NCBI RefSeq assembly: GCF_003481825.1
Contig: NZ_QULW01000014.1
Coordinates: 40,575 to 104,574 of the forward strand
From: Clostridium sp. OM02-18AC
GTDB taxonomy: Bacteria; Bacillota; Clostridia; Lachnospirales; Lachnospiraceae
DNA length: 64,000 nt
Reading direction: 5' to 3'
Below, in pieces: positions 15,251 through 24,321 of this stretch. A program made the translations under genes and the position numbers. Positions within the stretch are counted from its first letter, which is position 1; the number at the start of each line of letters is the position of its first letter. Below the pieces are notes generated by a model that searched no databases, was not told the DNA's origin, and worked only from the letters and a program-made list of their open reading frames with translations.

Positions 15251-15838
15251 ATGGATCTTGGAACATTTTATGAGAAACACAAGCAGTTTTACTATTGGTT
15301 TTTATATCGGAAATTGAAAAATACCGGGCTGCCATATCATGCGGAAGACATCATTCATGATGCAGTTGTAGCCATTATCGCGAATGAAAAACATCTGGAA
15401 ATCTTTGAAAATCTGACAGAAAAACAGGCAAAACAATATTTTAAAACGTGTCTGGTCAACCGGCTGATCGATACCATACGGCAGGAAAAACGGAGGCAGG
15501 AACAGCTGGAAGAACTGGAAAAGACAGAAATGACAGTACTTAACCGGGAAATACATGTATGCCGAATGGAAACTGCGGTCATCGAAAAAATGGATCTGGA
15601 GAATTGTGCACCTGCTGTTTTATGTCTTTTTAACAGCCGGGAAATGGAACTGATCCGTCTTGTCTTTTTGCAGGAACTTTCCTACCGGGAAATAGCAAAA
15701 AGAGACCGTGTGAAGGAAAGTGCCATTGCCATGCGGGTCGTGAGACTTCGAAAAAAGATTCGGAAAATATGCCTGAAACAGCATGTTTTTGACGAATTTG
15801 TGGAAAAGAAAATGGAAATGCTGCTGATCTGTTCATGA
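15251..15838 (+). CDS. Sigma-70-like (ECF-type) sigma factor
   Basis: A 195-residue protein with sigma region 2 features (HAEDIIHDAVVAIIANEKHLEIF near 30-55, a CLVNRLIDTIRQEKRR stretch near 73-88) and a C-terminal region 4 helix-turn-helix (SREMELIRLVFLQELSYREIAKRDRVKESAIAMRVVRLRKKIRK). It probably directs RNA polymerase to a small regulon. ATG 15251 follows GAGGGGATATTT. No anti-sigma gene adjoins it; the next gene is a housekeeping synthetase with its own promoter. Its trigger and targets are unknown. Confidence 0.82.
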   Translation: MDLGTFYEKHKQFYYWFLYRKLKNTGLPYHAEDIIHDAVVAIIANEKHLEIFENLTEKQAKQYFKTCLVNRLIDTIRQEKRRQEQLEELEKTEMTVLNREIHVCRMETAVIEKMDLENCAPAVLCLFNSREMELIRLVFLQELSYREIAKRDRVKESAIAMRVVRLRKKIRKICLKQHVFDEFVEKKMEMLLICS

Positions 15839-15913
15839 GTTCAGGAAAGCAGCAGTTGCTGTATAGAAATTACAAAACTGAAAAATAATCTGATTAAAAA
15901 AAAATTTTCTGCC

Positions 15914-15942
15914 TTGTCAAGCGGAAAAACTTGTGATATTAT
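15914..15942 (+). promoter_or_regulatory. Promoter of the T-box/aspS-gatCAB transcript
   Basis: TTGTCA (15914-15919), 17 bases, TATTAT (15937-15942), about 45 bases before the first T-box stem. Confidence 0.6.
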
Positions 15943-15987
15943 GATGTCAATTTTCAGAGGAACACTTCTGAAAGAAAACCAAACAAA

Positions 15988-16313
15988 TGGCAGTGAAGGA
16001 GACTCTTGCCAGCAGGACTTCGACAGGAAGAGGGCGTCACCGACTGAGAGCGCCGTCAGGTTGGACTCTGGCTCACAGGGAACACTCCGGAGCCGGTATT
16101 TCGAAAGACATAGACTGTTAAACGGTTCAAGTTGCCAGTCATGTGCGTAGGGGTATCCGTAGGACACACGTTACGTGTCTTAAAAGAGTGGAGCCGCTTT
16201 CGTTCAAAGGGGAAAGAAAGTCAGGTCTCAATGCGGGTGGTACCGCGGAACATAACAAAATCATAGTGTCCCGTCCCGGAATATGTAACAGTATTCCGCG
16301 ACGGGATTTTTTG
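15988..16313 (+). promoter_or_regulatory. T-box leader, GAAC specifier (Asn and possibly Glu)
   Basis: Stem I is closed by TGGCA (about 15988) and TGCCA (about 16133). The antiterminator holds the T-box core GGGTGGTACCGCGG (16235-16248). The terminator (about 16269-16313) has arms TCCCGTC/GACGGGA and CGGAATA/TATTCCG before a T run. The likely specifier region reads GGGAACACTCC: AAC (16081-16083) is an Asn codon followed by the usual A, overlapping GAA (16080-16082), a Glu codon. This fits an operon for tRNA-dependent amidation. T16241 is the base that faces the tRNA discriminator; U can pair with A or wobble with G. Confidence 0.9.
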
Positions 16314-16412
16314 TGTTATATATCAGAAATTCACCAACGTGTATTTCCTGATAGTTTCCCCAAATTCCTTCCGGAATACAGAACCATCACATTCAGGTAA
16401 GGAGAGAACAGC

Positions 16413-17744
16413 ATGGAATTTTTAACAGGTGTAAAGGAAAAGGAAACCATCGGAATCAGCGAAATCTTAAGCGGAGATTATGTCGGAAAGGTCGTAAAAA
16501 TGAACGGTGCAGTCCACAACATCCGTGATATGGGTGAGTTTGCATTTGTCATTTTGCGCAAGGCAGAAGGTCTGGTGCAGTGTGTGTATGAGGAAGGAAA
16601 AACCGACTTCGATCTAAAAGAACTGAAGGAAGAATCCGCTGTGGAAGTGACCGGTGTGGTTGCTTTGGAGGAGCGTGCCCCGCAGGGATTTGAACTCCGT
16701 CTTACCGGTATCCGGGTATTGTCCCAGCCGTCCGAGGTTATGCCGATCGCCATCAACAAATGGAAGATGAATACCTCCTTAGAGACACGTTTAAGTCTCC
16801 GTCCGGTATCCTTAAGAAATGTCCGCGAACGTGCAAAATTCAAAGTTCAGGAAGGTATTGTGCGCGGTTTCCGTGAGTTTTTGTCCAGTCAGGGCTTTAC
16901 CGAAGTGCATACCCCGAAGATCGTATCCCGCGGTGCGGAAGGCGGCGCAAACGTCTTTAAATTAAACTATTTTAACAAAAAAGCAGAGCTTGGACAGAGC
17001 CCGCAGTTCTACAAACAGATGATGGTCGGCGTGTTTGACCGCGTATTTGAGGTGGCTCCGGTGTTCCGTGCCGAGAAGCACAACACCACCCGTCATTTAA
17101 ACGAATACATCGGACTGGATTTTGAGATGGGTTACATCGACAGCTTTGAAGATGTCATGGCGATGGAGACCGGATTCTTAAAATACACCATGGAGTTGTT
17201 GAAAAAAGATTACAAAAAAGAGCTGGATATGCTTGGCGTAGACCTTCCATCCATCACCCAGATCCCTCAGGTACGTTTCGACGAGGCAAAGCAGCTGGTA
17301 TCGGAAAAGTACAACCGGAAGATCCGCAACCCATTCGACTTAGAGCCAGAGGAGGAAGTGCTGATCGGACGTTATTTCAAGGAAGAGTACGACAGCGATT
17401 TCGTGTTTGTCACCCATTATCCATCGAAAAAACGTCCGTTTTACGCCATGGATGACCCGGCAGATGAGCGTTTCACCTTAAGTTTTGACCTGCTGTATAA
17501 GGGTCTGGAGATCACCACCGGAGGTCAGCGTATCCACGATTACCAGATGATCCTGGAGAAGATGGCAAAGCGCGGAATGGATCCGGAAGACATCAAGGAT
17601 TACCTGATGATCTTCAAATATGGCATGCCGCCGCACGGTGGTCTTGGCATCGGCTTAGAGCGTCTGACCATGCGCCTGTTAGACGAGCAGAATGTACGTG
17701 AGACTTCATTGTTCCCGCGTGACGTGACCAGACTGGAACCGTAA
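16413..17744 (+). CDS. aspS: Aspartyl-tRNA synthetase, archaeal-type, non-discriminating
   Basis: A class II synthetase of 443 residues: N-terminal OB-fold anticodon domain (about 1-110), motif 2 with FRAEKHNTTRHLNEY near 222-236, and motif 3 GGLGIGLERLTMRLL near 409-423, ending LFPRDVTRLEP. The length matches the archaeal-type AspRS2 and not the ~590-residue bacterial form, since the GAD insertion is absent. Next to gatCAB and behind an Asn-type T-box, it most likely charges both tRNA-Asp and tRNA-Asn with aspartate, the latter for conversion by GatCAB. It could be misannotated as AsnRS; the PRD near the C terminus and the context favour AspRS. Confidence 0.85.
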   Translation: MEFLTGVKEKETIGISEILSGDYVGKVVKMNGAVHNIRDMGEFAFVILRKAEGLVQCVYEEGKTDFDLKELKEESAVEVTGVVALEERAPQGFELRLTGIRVLSQPSEVMPIAINKWKMNTSLETRLSLRPVSLRNVRERAKFKVQEGIVRGFREFLSSQGFTEVHTPKIVSRGAEGGANVFKLNYFNKKAELGQSPQFYKQMMVGVFDRVFEVAPVFRAEKHNTTRHLNEYIGLDFEMGYIDSFEDVMAMETGFLKYTMELLKKDYKKELDMLGVDLPSITQIPQVRFDEAKQLVSEKYNRKIRNPFDLEPEEEVLIGRYFKEEYDSDFVFVTHYPSKKRPFYAMDDPADERFTLSFDLLYKGLEITTGGQRIHDYQMILEKMAKRGMDPEDIKDYLMIFKYGMPPHGGLGIGLERLTMRLLDEQNVRETSLFPRDVTRLEP

Positions 17745-17898
17745 TCAGTTTGGAAAAAGGAAGCGGTGAGACTGCGAAAACGCTATGGAAATGGAAGTTT
17801 CTGTGACAGTGCCGGTGCAAACGAAAAATACCATGGCAGTTAGAGAAACAGACAGGGTGCCGGTGTGACCTGGAAACCGGCAGGAAAGGATTGAAAAT

Positions 17899-18192
17899 AT
17901 GGCAAATATCATCAGCGATGAAACCATCGAATATGTAGGAATTCTGGCAAAACTGGAACTCTCGGACGAAGAAAAAGAGGCTGCAAAACAGGATATGGGC
18001 CGAATGTTAGACTATATTGACAAGTTAAACGAACTGGATACGACCGGAGTCGAGCCGATGTCGCATGTATTTCCGGTGACAAATGTGTTCCGGGAAGATG
18101 TGGTAACCAATGGAGATGAGCGGGATAAGATCCTGCTGAATGCGCCGGAGCAGAAGGATGGAGCGTTTAAGGTTCCGAAGACGGTAGAATAA
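17899..18192 (+). CDS. gatC: Asp-tRNA(Asn)/Glu-tRNA(Gln) amidotransferase subunit C
   Basis: A 97-residue protein with the GatC pattern: IEYVGILAKLELSDEEKE at the start, MLDYIDKLNELDTTGVEPMSHV in the middle, and FREDVV. GatC wraps around GatA and stabilises the GatA-GatB complex. It begins the gatC-gatA-gatB run; 154 bases of unremarkable sequence separate it from aspS. GGAAAGGATTGAAA precedes the ATG. Confidence 0.93.
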   Translation: MANIISDETIEYVGILAKLELSDEEKEAAKQDMGRMLDYIDKLNELDTTGVEPMSHVFPVTNVFREDVVTNGDERDKILLNAPEQKDGAFKVPKTVE

Positions 18193-18206
18193 AGGGAGGA
18201 AACGAC

Positions 18207-19787
18207 GTGAGTATCTTAGATTTAACAGCGGTAGAGCTTGGAAAAAAGATCAAATCCGGCGAGATTACGGCAGTGGAAGCCACAAAGGCAGCCCTTGCGC
18301 AGATCAGGGCACTGGAGCCGGTATTAAATTGTTATGTGACCGTAGATGAGGAAGGTGCGTTAAAGCGTGCCGGAGAAGTGCAGAAGCAGATGGAAGACGG
18401 AACATTGACCGGCCCGCTTGCCGGTGTTCCGTTTGCTATTAAGGATAATATGTGTACAGAGGGCCTGCTGACAACCTGCAGTTCCAAAATTCTGGATAAC
18501 TTCAAGCCGACTTACACGGCCGAGGCAGTAAAAAACCTGGAGGCAGCAGGTGCTATCATTCTTGGTAAGACAAACATGGATGAGTTTGCCATGGGAAGCA
18601 CCACCGAGACTTCTGCTTACGGCGAGACGAAAAACCCGTGGAACCCGGAACATGTGCCGGGCGGTTCCTCCGGTGGTTCCTGTGCGGCAGTGGCAGCAAA
18701 TGCGTGCTTCTTCGCATTGGGCTCCGATACCGGCGGTTCCATCCGCCAGCCGAGTTCTTTCTGCGGTGTCACCGGCATCAAGCCAACCTACGGAACCGTT
18801 TCCCGTTATGGCCTGATTGCCTATGGTTCTTCCCTGGACCAGATCGGACCGGTCGCAAAGGATGTGACGGACTGTGCTACGATCCTGGAAGCAATTTCTT
18901 CCTATGATAAGAAGGACAGCACTTCCATGAAAAGAGAGGACTGCGATTTTACCTCTGCCCTGGTGGACGATGTAAAGGGCATGCGCATCGGCATCCCGCG
19001 TGATTACTTTGGCGAGGGCCTGGATCCGGAAGTGAAGGATGCCATCTTAAAGGCAGCAAAGGTTCTGGAAGAGAAGGGCGCTATTGTCGAAGAGTTTGAC
19101 TTAAGCCTGGTAGAATACGCCATTCCGGCTTATTATGTCATCGCTTCCGCAGAGGCAAGTTCCAACTTATCCCGTTTCGATGGTGTAAAATACGGACACC
19201 GTGCAAAGGAATACGAGGGTCTTCACAACATGTACAAAAAGAGCCGTTCCGAGGGCTTCGGACCGGAGGTAAAACGCCGTATCATGCTGGGTTCTTTCGT
19301 CTTAAGCAGCGGTTATTACGATGCTTACTATTTAAAGGCACTCCGCACGAAGGCGCTCATCAAGAAAGCCTTTGACCAGGCCTTTGAAAAATACGATGTC
19401 ATTTTAGGACCGGCAGCGCCGACCACCGCACCGAAGTTAGGCGAGTCCTTAAGTGATCCGCTTCAGATGTATCTGGGGGATATCTATACCATTTCCGTAA
19501 ATCTGGCAGGACTTCCGGGCATGACCGTTCCCTGCGGAAAAGATTCGAAGGGACTGCCGATCGGCCTGCAGCTGATCGGTGACTGCTTCAAGGAAAAGAA
19601 CATCATCCGCGCCGGTTATGCGTATGAGTGCAGCAGAAGCTACGAAACACCGGAACTGGCGAAAGAGGCAGAAGCAAAGCTGGATGGAGAGCCAGTCATG
19701 GCGAAAGCGGCAGAAGCGAAGCTGGACAGAGAGCCGGCCGTATCAAAACAGGCAGAAGCAAAAGCAGCAGAAAAGGAGGCGCAGTAA
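18207..19787 (+). CDS. gatA: Asp-tRNA(Asn)/Glu-tRNA(Gln) amidotransferase subunit A
   Basis: A 526-residue amidase-signature enzyme that frees ammonia from glutamine for GatB. The catalytic Lys lies in VPFAIKDNM (near residue 76), with Ser residues in GGSSGGS (near 152-158) and GSDTGGSIRQPSSFCG (near 174-189). The GTG start at 18207 follows GGGAGGAAACGAC. The domain ends near residue 490 with the usual ANAYE-like helix; then about 35 extra residues form an imperfect repeat (EAKLDGEP, EAKLDREP, EAKAAEKE) not usual for GatA. One base separates its stop from gatB. Confidence 0.95.
   Translation: MSILDLTAVELGKKIKSGEITAVEATKAALAQIRALEPVLNCYVTVDEEGALKRAGEVQKQMEDGTLTGPLAGVPFAIKDNMCTEGLLTTCSSKILDNFKPTYTAEAVKNLEAAGAIILGKTNMDEFAMGSTTETSAYGETKNPWNPEHVPGGSSGGSCAAVAANACFFALGSDTGGSIRQPSSFCGVTGIKPTYGTVSRYGLIAYGSSLDQIGPVAKDVTDCATILEAISSYDKKDSTSMKREDCDFTSALVDDVKGMRIGIPRDYFGEGLDPEVKDAILKAAKVLEEKGAIVEEFDLSLVEYAIPAYYVIASAEASSNLSRFDGVKYGHRAKEYEGLHNMYKKSRSEGFGPEVKRRIMLGSFVLSSGYYDAYYLKALRTKALIKKAFDQAFEKYDVILGPAAPTTAPKLGESLSDPLQMYLGDIYTISVNLAGLPGMTVPCGKDSKGLPIGLQLIGDCFKEKNIIRAGYAYECSRSYETPELAKEAEAKLDGEPVMAKAAEAKLDREPAVSKQAEAKAAEKEAQ
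19668..19785 (+). repeat. Degenerate repeat encoding the GatA tail
   Basis: Three imperfect units of about 39 bases each encode AEAKLDGEP..., AEAKLDREP... and AEAKAAEKE.... The units look like recent tandem duplication at the 3' end of gatA. Confidence 0.6.
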
Positions 19788-19788
19788 C

Positions 19789-21225
19789 ATGAGCAAACAG
19801 TATGAGACCGTCATTGGCCTGGAGGTTCACGTAGAACTGGCGACCAAAACCAAAATTTTCTGCGGCTGTTCCACCGCATTCGGCGGTGCGCCAAACACCC
19901 ATACCTGCCCGGTCTGCACCGGTATGCCGGGTTCCCTTCCGGTTTTAAACAAGCAGGTGGTAGAGTACGCACTGGCAGTCGGACTGGCTACGAACTGCGG
20001 CATCAACCAGTACTGCAAATTCGACCGGAAGAACTATTTCTATCCGGATAACCCGCAGAACTACCAGATCTCCCAGCTGTATCTGCCGATCTGTCACGAT
20101 GGCTGGGTCGAGATCGATACCGCTGCAGGTAAGAAAAAGATCGGTATCCACGAAATCCACATGGAGGAGGATGCCGGAAAGCTGGTCCATGATGAGTGGG
20201 AAGACTGCTCTCTGGTTGATTACAACCGAAGCGGTGTTCCGTTAATTGAGATCGTGTCCGAGCCGGATATGCGCAGCGCCGACGAGGTCATTGCCTATCT
20301 GGAAAAACTTCGCCTGATCATCCAGTACCTTGGCGCTTCTGACTGCAAGCTGCAGGAGGGCTCCATGCGTGCCGATGTGAACCTGTCTGTCCGCGAGGTG
20401 GGCGCACCGGAGTTCGGAACGAGGACCGAGATGAAGAACTTAAACTCCTTCAAGGCCATTGCCCGTGCGATTGAGGGCGAGCGTGTCCGTCAGATCGAGC
20501 TGATCGAGGATGGCAAAAAGGTGATCCAGGAAACGCGCCGCTGGGATGACAACAAGGAATCCTCCCATGCAATGCGTTCCAAGGAAGATGCGCAGGATTA
20601 CCGTTACTTCCCAGACCCGGATCTGGTTCCGGTATGGATCGCGGATGAGTGGATCGAGCGTGTGAAGGCTGCACAGCCGGAGCTTCGCACCGAGAAACTG
20701 GCCCGCTACGAGAGTGAGTACGGACTGCCGCAGTACGATGCAGAGATCCTGACCGGTTCCAAGCATCTGGCCGATGTATTCGAACAGACGGTAGCACTGT
20801 GCGGCAAGCCGAAGGAGGTTTCCAACTGGCTGATGACAGAGACCATGCGCCTCTTAAAAGAACAGGAGCAGGAGCCGGAAGACATGACCTTCTCCCCGGA
20901 GAACCTGGCGAAGCTCATCAGCCTGATAGAGAAGAACGTTATTAACCGTACGGTTGCGAAGGATGTGTTCGAGGCTGTGTTTAAGGAAGATGTGGATCCG
21001 GAACGTTACGTTGAGGAACACGGCTTAAAGGTGGTAAATGATACCGATGCGCTGACAAAGACCATCAAGGAGCTTCTGGAGAAAAACCCGCAGTCTGTTG
21101 CGGATTTCAAGGCAGGAAAAGAGAAAGCCATGGGCTTTATCGTAGGTCAGACCATGCGCGCCATGAAGGGCAAGGCCGATCCGGCTGTGGTCAATCAGCT
21201 GGTACGGGAACGGATGTCCCGGTAG
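19789..21225 (+). CDS. gatB: Asp-tRNA(Asn)/Glu-tRNA(Gln) amidotransferase subunit B
   Basis: A 478-residue protein beginning MSKQYETVIGLEVHVELATKTKIFC, the GatB signature, followed by CPVCTGMPGSLPVLN, HMEEDAGKL and the YdfB-like EGSMRADVNLSVR region. The C-terminal helical tail domain (VINRTVAKDVFEAVF, MGFIVGQTMRAMKGKADP) contacts tRNA. It phosphorylates and amidates mischarged tRNA. ATG 19789 follows AAAAGGAGGCGC; the longer frame upstream overlaps gatA and is rejected. Confidence 0.95.
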   Translation: MSKQYETVIGLEVHVELATKTKIFCGCSTAFGGAPNTHTCPVCTGMPGSLPVLNKQVVEYALAVGLATNCGINQYCKFDRKNYFYPDNPQNYQISQLYLPICHDGWVEIDTAAGKKKIGIHEIHMEEDAGKLVHDEWEDCSLVDYNRSGVPLIEIVSEPDMRSADEVIAYLEKLRLIIQYLGASDCKLQEGSMRADVNLSVREVGAPEFGTRTEMKNLNSFKAIARAIEGERVRQIELIEDGKKVIQETRRWDDNKESSHAMRSKEDAQDYRYFPDPDLVPVWIADEWIERVKAAQPELRTEKLARYESEYGLPQYDAEILTGSKHLADVFEQTVALCGKPKEVSNWLMTETMRLLKEQEQEPEDMTFSPENLAKLISLIEKNVINRTVAKDVFEAVFKEDVDPERYVEEHGLKVVNDTDALTKTIKELLEKNPQSVADFKAGKEKAMGFIVGQTMRAMKGKADPAVVNQLVRERMSR

Positions 21226-21233
21226 ATAGAATA

Positions 21234-21299
21234 ACAGCCAGTTTGGATTTAGCGGAGATGTCCCACATGGGGACATCTGGCCGGAACCAGACTGGCTGT
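21234..21299. terminator. Large nested hairpin after gatB
   Basis: Outer arms ACAGCCAGT / ACTGGCTGT with TGG / CCA, and an inner stem GATGTCC / GGGACATC around a short loop. No T run follows, so it may be a 3'-end stabiliser or processing site for the gatCAB message, not a classical terminator. Confidence 0.5.
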
Positions 21300-21394
21300 C
21301 CCGCTGAAAAGGACAATATTCAATCAGATGTCCACGCAGGGAAACCAGTGACAGAAAAAGAAAATATATTCTGTAAAATTCGTGAAAAATGCGA

Positions 21395-21423
21395 TTGTAA
21401 TACCACTTTATATCGTGTAAAAT
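21395..21423 (+). promoter_or_regulatory. Promoter of the aspartate aminotransferase gene
   Basis: TTGTAA (21395-21400), 17 bases, TAAAAT (21418-21423). This gives a leader of about 185 bases before ATG 21615, in which no known riboswitch motif is evident. Confidence 0.5.
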
Positions 21424-21614
21424 GGAATGCAAACCTTATAATCTAATGTGGCAGCAGATTTTGCTGATCAAAAATGCGAGGCATCGGCAAAATCCATTGC
21501 TGTCTGCGCTATGCGTGGACAGTAACGAGCGACCTGCTTCACAAAACAGAGATTCCGGGTCGCAGCGCCCGGAAGCGGAAAGGGAGTACACAGCTGATGA
21601 GGAGGAAAAAGAAG

Positions 21615-22919
21615 ATGCAGCCATATGCAGAGATGAGCACAGAGGAACTGCAGGAGCTCAGAAAACAGCTTTCTGCCCAGTACAAAGAGTTTCAGGGAAA
21701 AGATTTAAGACTGGATATGTCCAGAGGTAAGCCAAGTGTAGAGCAGCTGGATCTTTCCATGGGAATGATGGACGTATTAAGCAGCAACGATGACTTAACC
21801 TGCGAAGACGGAACCGACTGCCGTAACTACGGTGTCCTGACCGGAATCAAGGAAGCCAAGGAGCTGATCGGAGACATGATGGAGGTAGCGCCGGATTACA
21901 TCATCATCTACGGCAACTCCAGCTTAAATGTCATGTTCGATACGGTATCCCGTTCCATGACTCACGGCGTTATGGGATGTACTCCGTGGTGCAAATTAGA
22001 CAAAGTCAAATTCCTGTGCCCGGTACCGGGGTATGACCGTCATTTTGCCATCACCCAGTATTTCGGCATTGAGATGATCAATGTACCGATGACTCCGGAC
22101 GGCCCGGATATGGACATGGTAGAGCGCCTGGTAGCAGAGGACGACAGCATCAAAGGTATCTGGTGTGTGCCGAAGTACTCCAACCCGACCGGAACCAGCT
22201 ATTCCGATGAAACCGTTCGCCGCTTCGCAAGACTGAAACCGGCAGCACCGGATTTCCGTATCTACTGGGATAACGCATACGGCGTACACCACTTATATGA
22301 CCATGACCAGGATCATCTGATCGAGATTCTGGCAGAGTGTAAGCGCGCCGGAAACCCGGATATGGTTTACAAGTTTGCATCTACCTCCAAGATCAGCTTC
22401 CCGGGATCTGGTATTGCAGCGATTGCAACTTCCCGCAATAACTTAGAGGATATTGAGAAACAGTTAAAGTTCCAGACCATCGGCCATGACAAGGTAAACC
22501 AGCTTCGTCATGTCCGCTACTTTGGAGACATCCACGGTATGGTTGAGCATATGCGTAAGCATGCCGATATCCTCCGCCCGAAGTTCGAGGCAGTTATCGA
22601 CACCTTAGAGCGTGAACTTGGCGGTCTTGGCATTGGTACCTGGACCAAGCCAAAGGGAGGCTACTTTATCGCATTCGATTCCCTGGATGGCTGTGCAAAG
22701 GCAACCGTGGCACGCTGTAAGAAGGCTGGTCTTGTTATGACCAATGCCGGAGCAACCTACCCATATGGCAAAGACCCGCACGATTCCAACATCCGTATCG
22801 CACCGTCTTACCCGCCGCTGGGCGATCTGGTCCTGGCAATGGATCTGTTCGCACTGTGCGTCAAGATTGTAAGTATTGATAAGATTCTGGCTGACCGCAA
22901 GACGGAAGAGCAGGCATAA
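21615..22919 (+). CDS. Aspartate aminotransferase, type Ic-like PLP enzyme
   Basis: A 434-residue PLP-dependent enzyme of the large aspartate-aminotransferase subgroup (PF12897 type). Visible landmarks: DMSRGKPSVEQLDLSMGM near 27-44, IYGNSSLNVMFD, KYSNPTGTSYSDE near 180-192, WDNAYGVHHL (the PLP-binding Asp/Tyr region), and the Schiff-base lysine in FASTSKISFPGSG near 247-259. It interconverts aspartate and oxaloacetate. Its place after aspS-gatCAB suggests aspartate supply for protein synthesis, though it has its own promoter. ATG 21615 follows GGAGGAAAAAGAAG; the longer frame upstream is rejected. Confidence 0.85.
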   Translation: MQPYAEMSTEELQELRKQLSAQYKEFQGKDLRLDMSRGKPSVEQLDLSMGMMDVLSSNDDLTCEDGTDCRNYGVLTGIKEAKELIGDMMEVAPDYIIIYGNSSLNVMFDTVSRSMTHGVMGCTPWCKLDKVKFLCPVPGYDRHFAITQYFGIEMINVPMTPDGPDMDMVERLVAEDDSIKGIWCVPKYSNPTGTSYSDETVRRFARLKPAAPDFRIYWDNAYGVHHLYDHDQDHLIEILAECKRAGNPDMVYKFASTSKISFPGSGIAAIATSRNNLEDIEKQLKFQTIGHDKVNQLRHVRYFGDIHGMVEHMRKHADILRPKFEAVIDTLERELGGLGIGTWTKPKGGYFIAFDSLDGCAKATVARCKKAGLVMTNAGATYPYGKDPHDSNIRIAPSYPPLGDLVLAMDLFALCVKIVSIDKILADRKTEEQA

Positions 22920-22930
22920 ATTAGAATAAC

Positions 22931-22974
22931 AGGATACAAGAAAAGCTGCCGGAAGGCAGCTTTTCTTGTATCCT
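22931..22974. terminator. Bidirectional terminator between convergent genes
   Basis: A 44-base near-perfect palindrome, AGGATACAAGAAAAGCTGCC with its complement around GGAA, having A and T runs on either arm. It serves both the aminotransferase gene and the dehydratase gene at 22998. Confidence 0.88.
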
Positions 22975-22997
22975 GTTGCATGAACAGATGAAATATA

Positions 22998-24194
22998 TTA
23001 CTGGCAGGTATAAACGTTAACAGCTTCATCCAGGGCTTTCTGAGAAAGTTCCTGACCAATACCAGGACGATCCGGAACCTCGTAGGAACCGTTAACCGGT
23101 TTGATGTCTTCGTACATGCCGAGGTCACGCATATCTTTCTTGATGGCACCTTCATGAACTTCATGAATCAGGAAGTTCGGGATGACAGCCTCAACCTGCA
23201 GGCTGGCAGCCGTAGCAATCGGACCACCGCAGATGTGAAGCTGTACAGCGGCATCATAAATATTTGCCATGTCGCAGATTTTCTTCGTCTCAGAAATACC
23301 ACCGCAGATCGTAAGATCAGGCTGGATAACCTGAAGTACGTGTTTTTCCAGATACTCGCGGAAGCCCCATCTGGTATAGATACGCTCGCCGCTTGCCAGT
23401 GCCATATGAGGAAGCGCTTTGTGAATTTCCAGCATATTGTCGACATTTAACGGATGGCAAGGCTCTTCATAATAATAAATGTTGAGCGGCTCTAAGCATT
23501 TACCTAACTGAATACCGGTATTCATATCTGGATAGGAATGTGTCTCGATAATAATATCCAGATCTTTTCCACCGGCCTTTCGCATAGCCTCGGTACGTTT
23601 GTAGCAGGTTTCCAGCATCTTTTCGCCGAGTTTTCCGCGCATCTTCCAGTCTGGATTCATAGCCTGACGTGCCCATTTACCGTCGGCAGTCACACCCATC
23701 GGGTCTACTTTGATTGCATCGTAACCGTCAGCTAAAGCATCTTCGGTTGCTTTTGCATAATCATCCGGATCGGTTAAGAATAAATGTTCCGGTCCCCAGC
23801 CAAACTGCAGCTGGCTTGCATAAGCGCGGATTTTTGAAGTGGTCTTGCCGCCGAGCAGCTGATATACCGGAACCTTGCAGGCTTTACCCATGATATCCCA
23901 GAGTGCGGTATCAATTGCACTCATACCAGCATTGATGACGGTACCACCGCCGAGTCCCCAGAAAGTAGAACGGAAGATGGTCTCCCAGATCAGTTCTGGC
24001 TTTAACGGATCCATACCGATAATAAGCTGCCCATAGTCGCGTGCGATTCCGACTGCTGCATAATGAGCGACACCGTAGGATAATCCAACTTCACCATATC
24101 CGTAAATCTCGGTGTCTGTGTTGATTCTTACGCAGACAACTTTTCCCATTACATTTGGTTTACATTCAATGACATTAACACTGGTAATTTTCAT
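22998..24194 (-). CDS. Enolase-superfamily (mandelate racemase/DgoD-like) dehydratase
   Basis: A 398-residue enzyme with the N-terminal capping domain and TIM barrel of the mandelate racemase group. Likely functional residues: Lys162 (DAIKVDPMG), Glu217 and His219 in ETHS, Glu243/244 in YYEEP, Glu270 in ASGER, His320 in QLHICGGP. These fit a metal-dependent acid-sugar dehydratase such as galactonate or mannonate dehydratase. The first metal position is Glu, where DgoD has Asp. The product would be a keto-deoxy acid. It lies after the GntR-type regulator on the same strand and opposite a TRAP importer, so the substrate is probably the acid the importer brings in. Exact sugar acid unknown. Confidence 0.82.
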   Translation of the reverse strand: MKITSVNVIECKPNVMGKVVCVRINTDTEIYGYGEVGLSYGVAHYAAVGIARDYGQLIIGMDPLKPELIWETIFRSTFWGLGGGTVINAGMSAIDTALWDIMGKACKVPVYQLLGGKTTSKIRAYASQLQFGWGPEHLFLTDPDDYAKATEDALADGYDAIKVDPMGVTADGKWARQAMNPDWKMRGKLGEKMLETCYKRTEAMRKAGGKDLDIIIETHSYPDMNTGIQLGKCLEPLNIYYYEEPCHPLNVDNMLEIHKALPHMALASGERIYTRWGFREYLEKHVLQVIQPDLTICGGISETKKICDMANIYDAAVQLHICGGPIATAASLQVEAVIPNFLIHEVHEGAIKKDMRDLGMYEDIKPVNGSYEVPDRPGIGQELSQKALDEAVNVYTCQ

Positions 24195-24321
24195 ACAAAT
24201 ACACTCCTGATTTAGATAATTTTAACAGGTATGACAGAAGTATAAGATGTATTACAAGTTACTTATTATACAGGCATGCTAACACGAAGAAGATGAAAAG
24301 TCAAGCGTGAATCGAAAAATA

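Noticed and set aside
16413..17744. Asparaginyl-tRNA synthetase
   Set aside because: AsnRS is close in fold, but adjacency to gatCAB and the C-terminal PRD pattern favour a non-discriminating AspRS.
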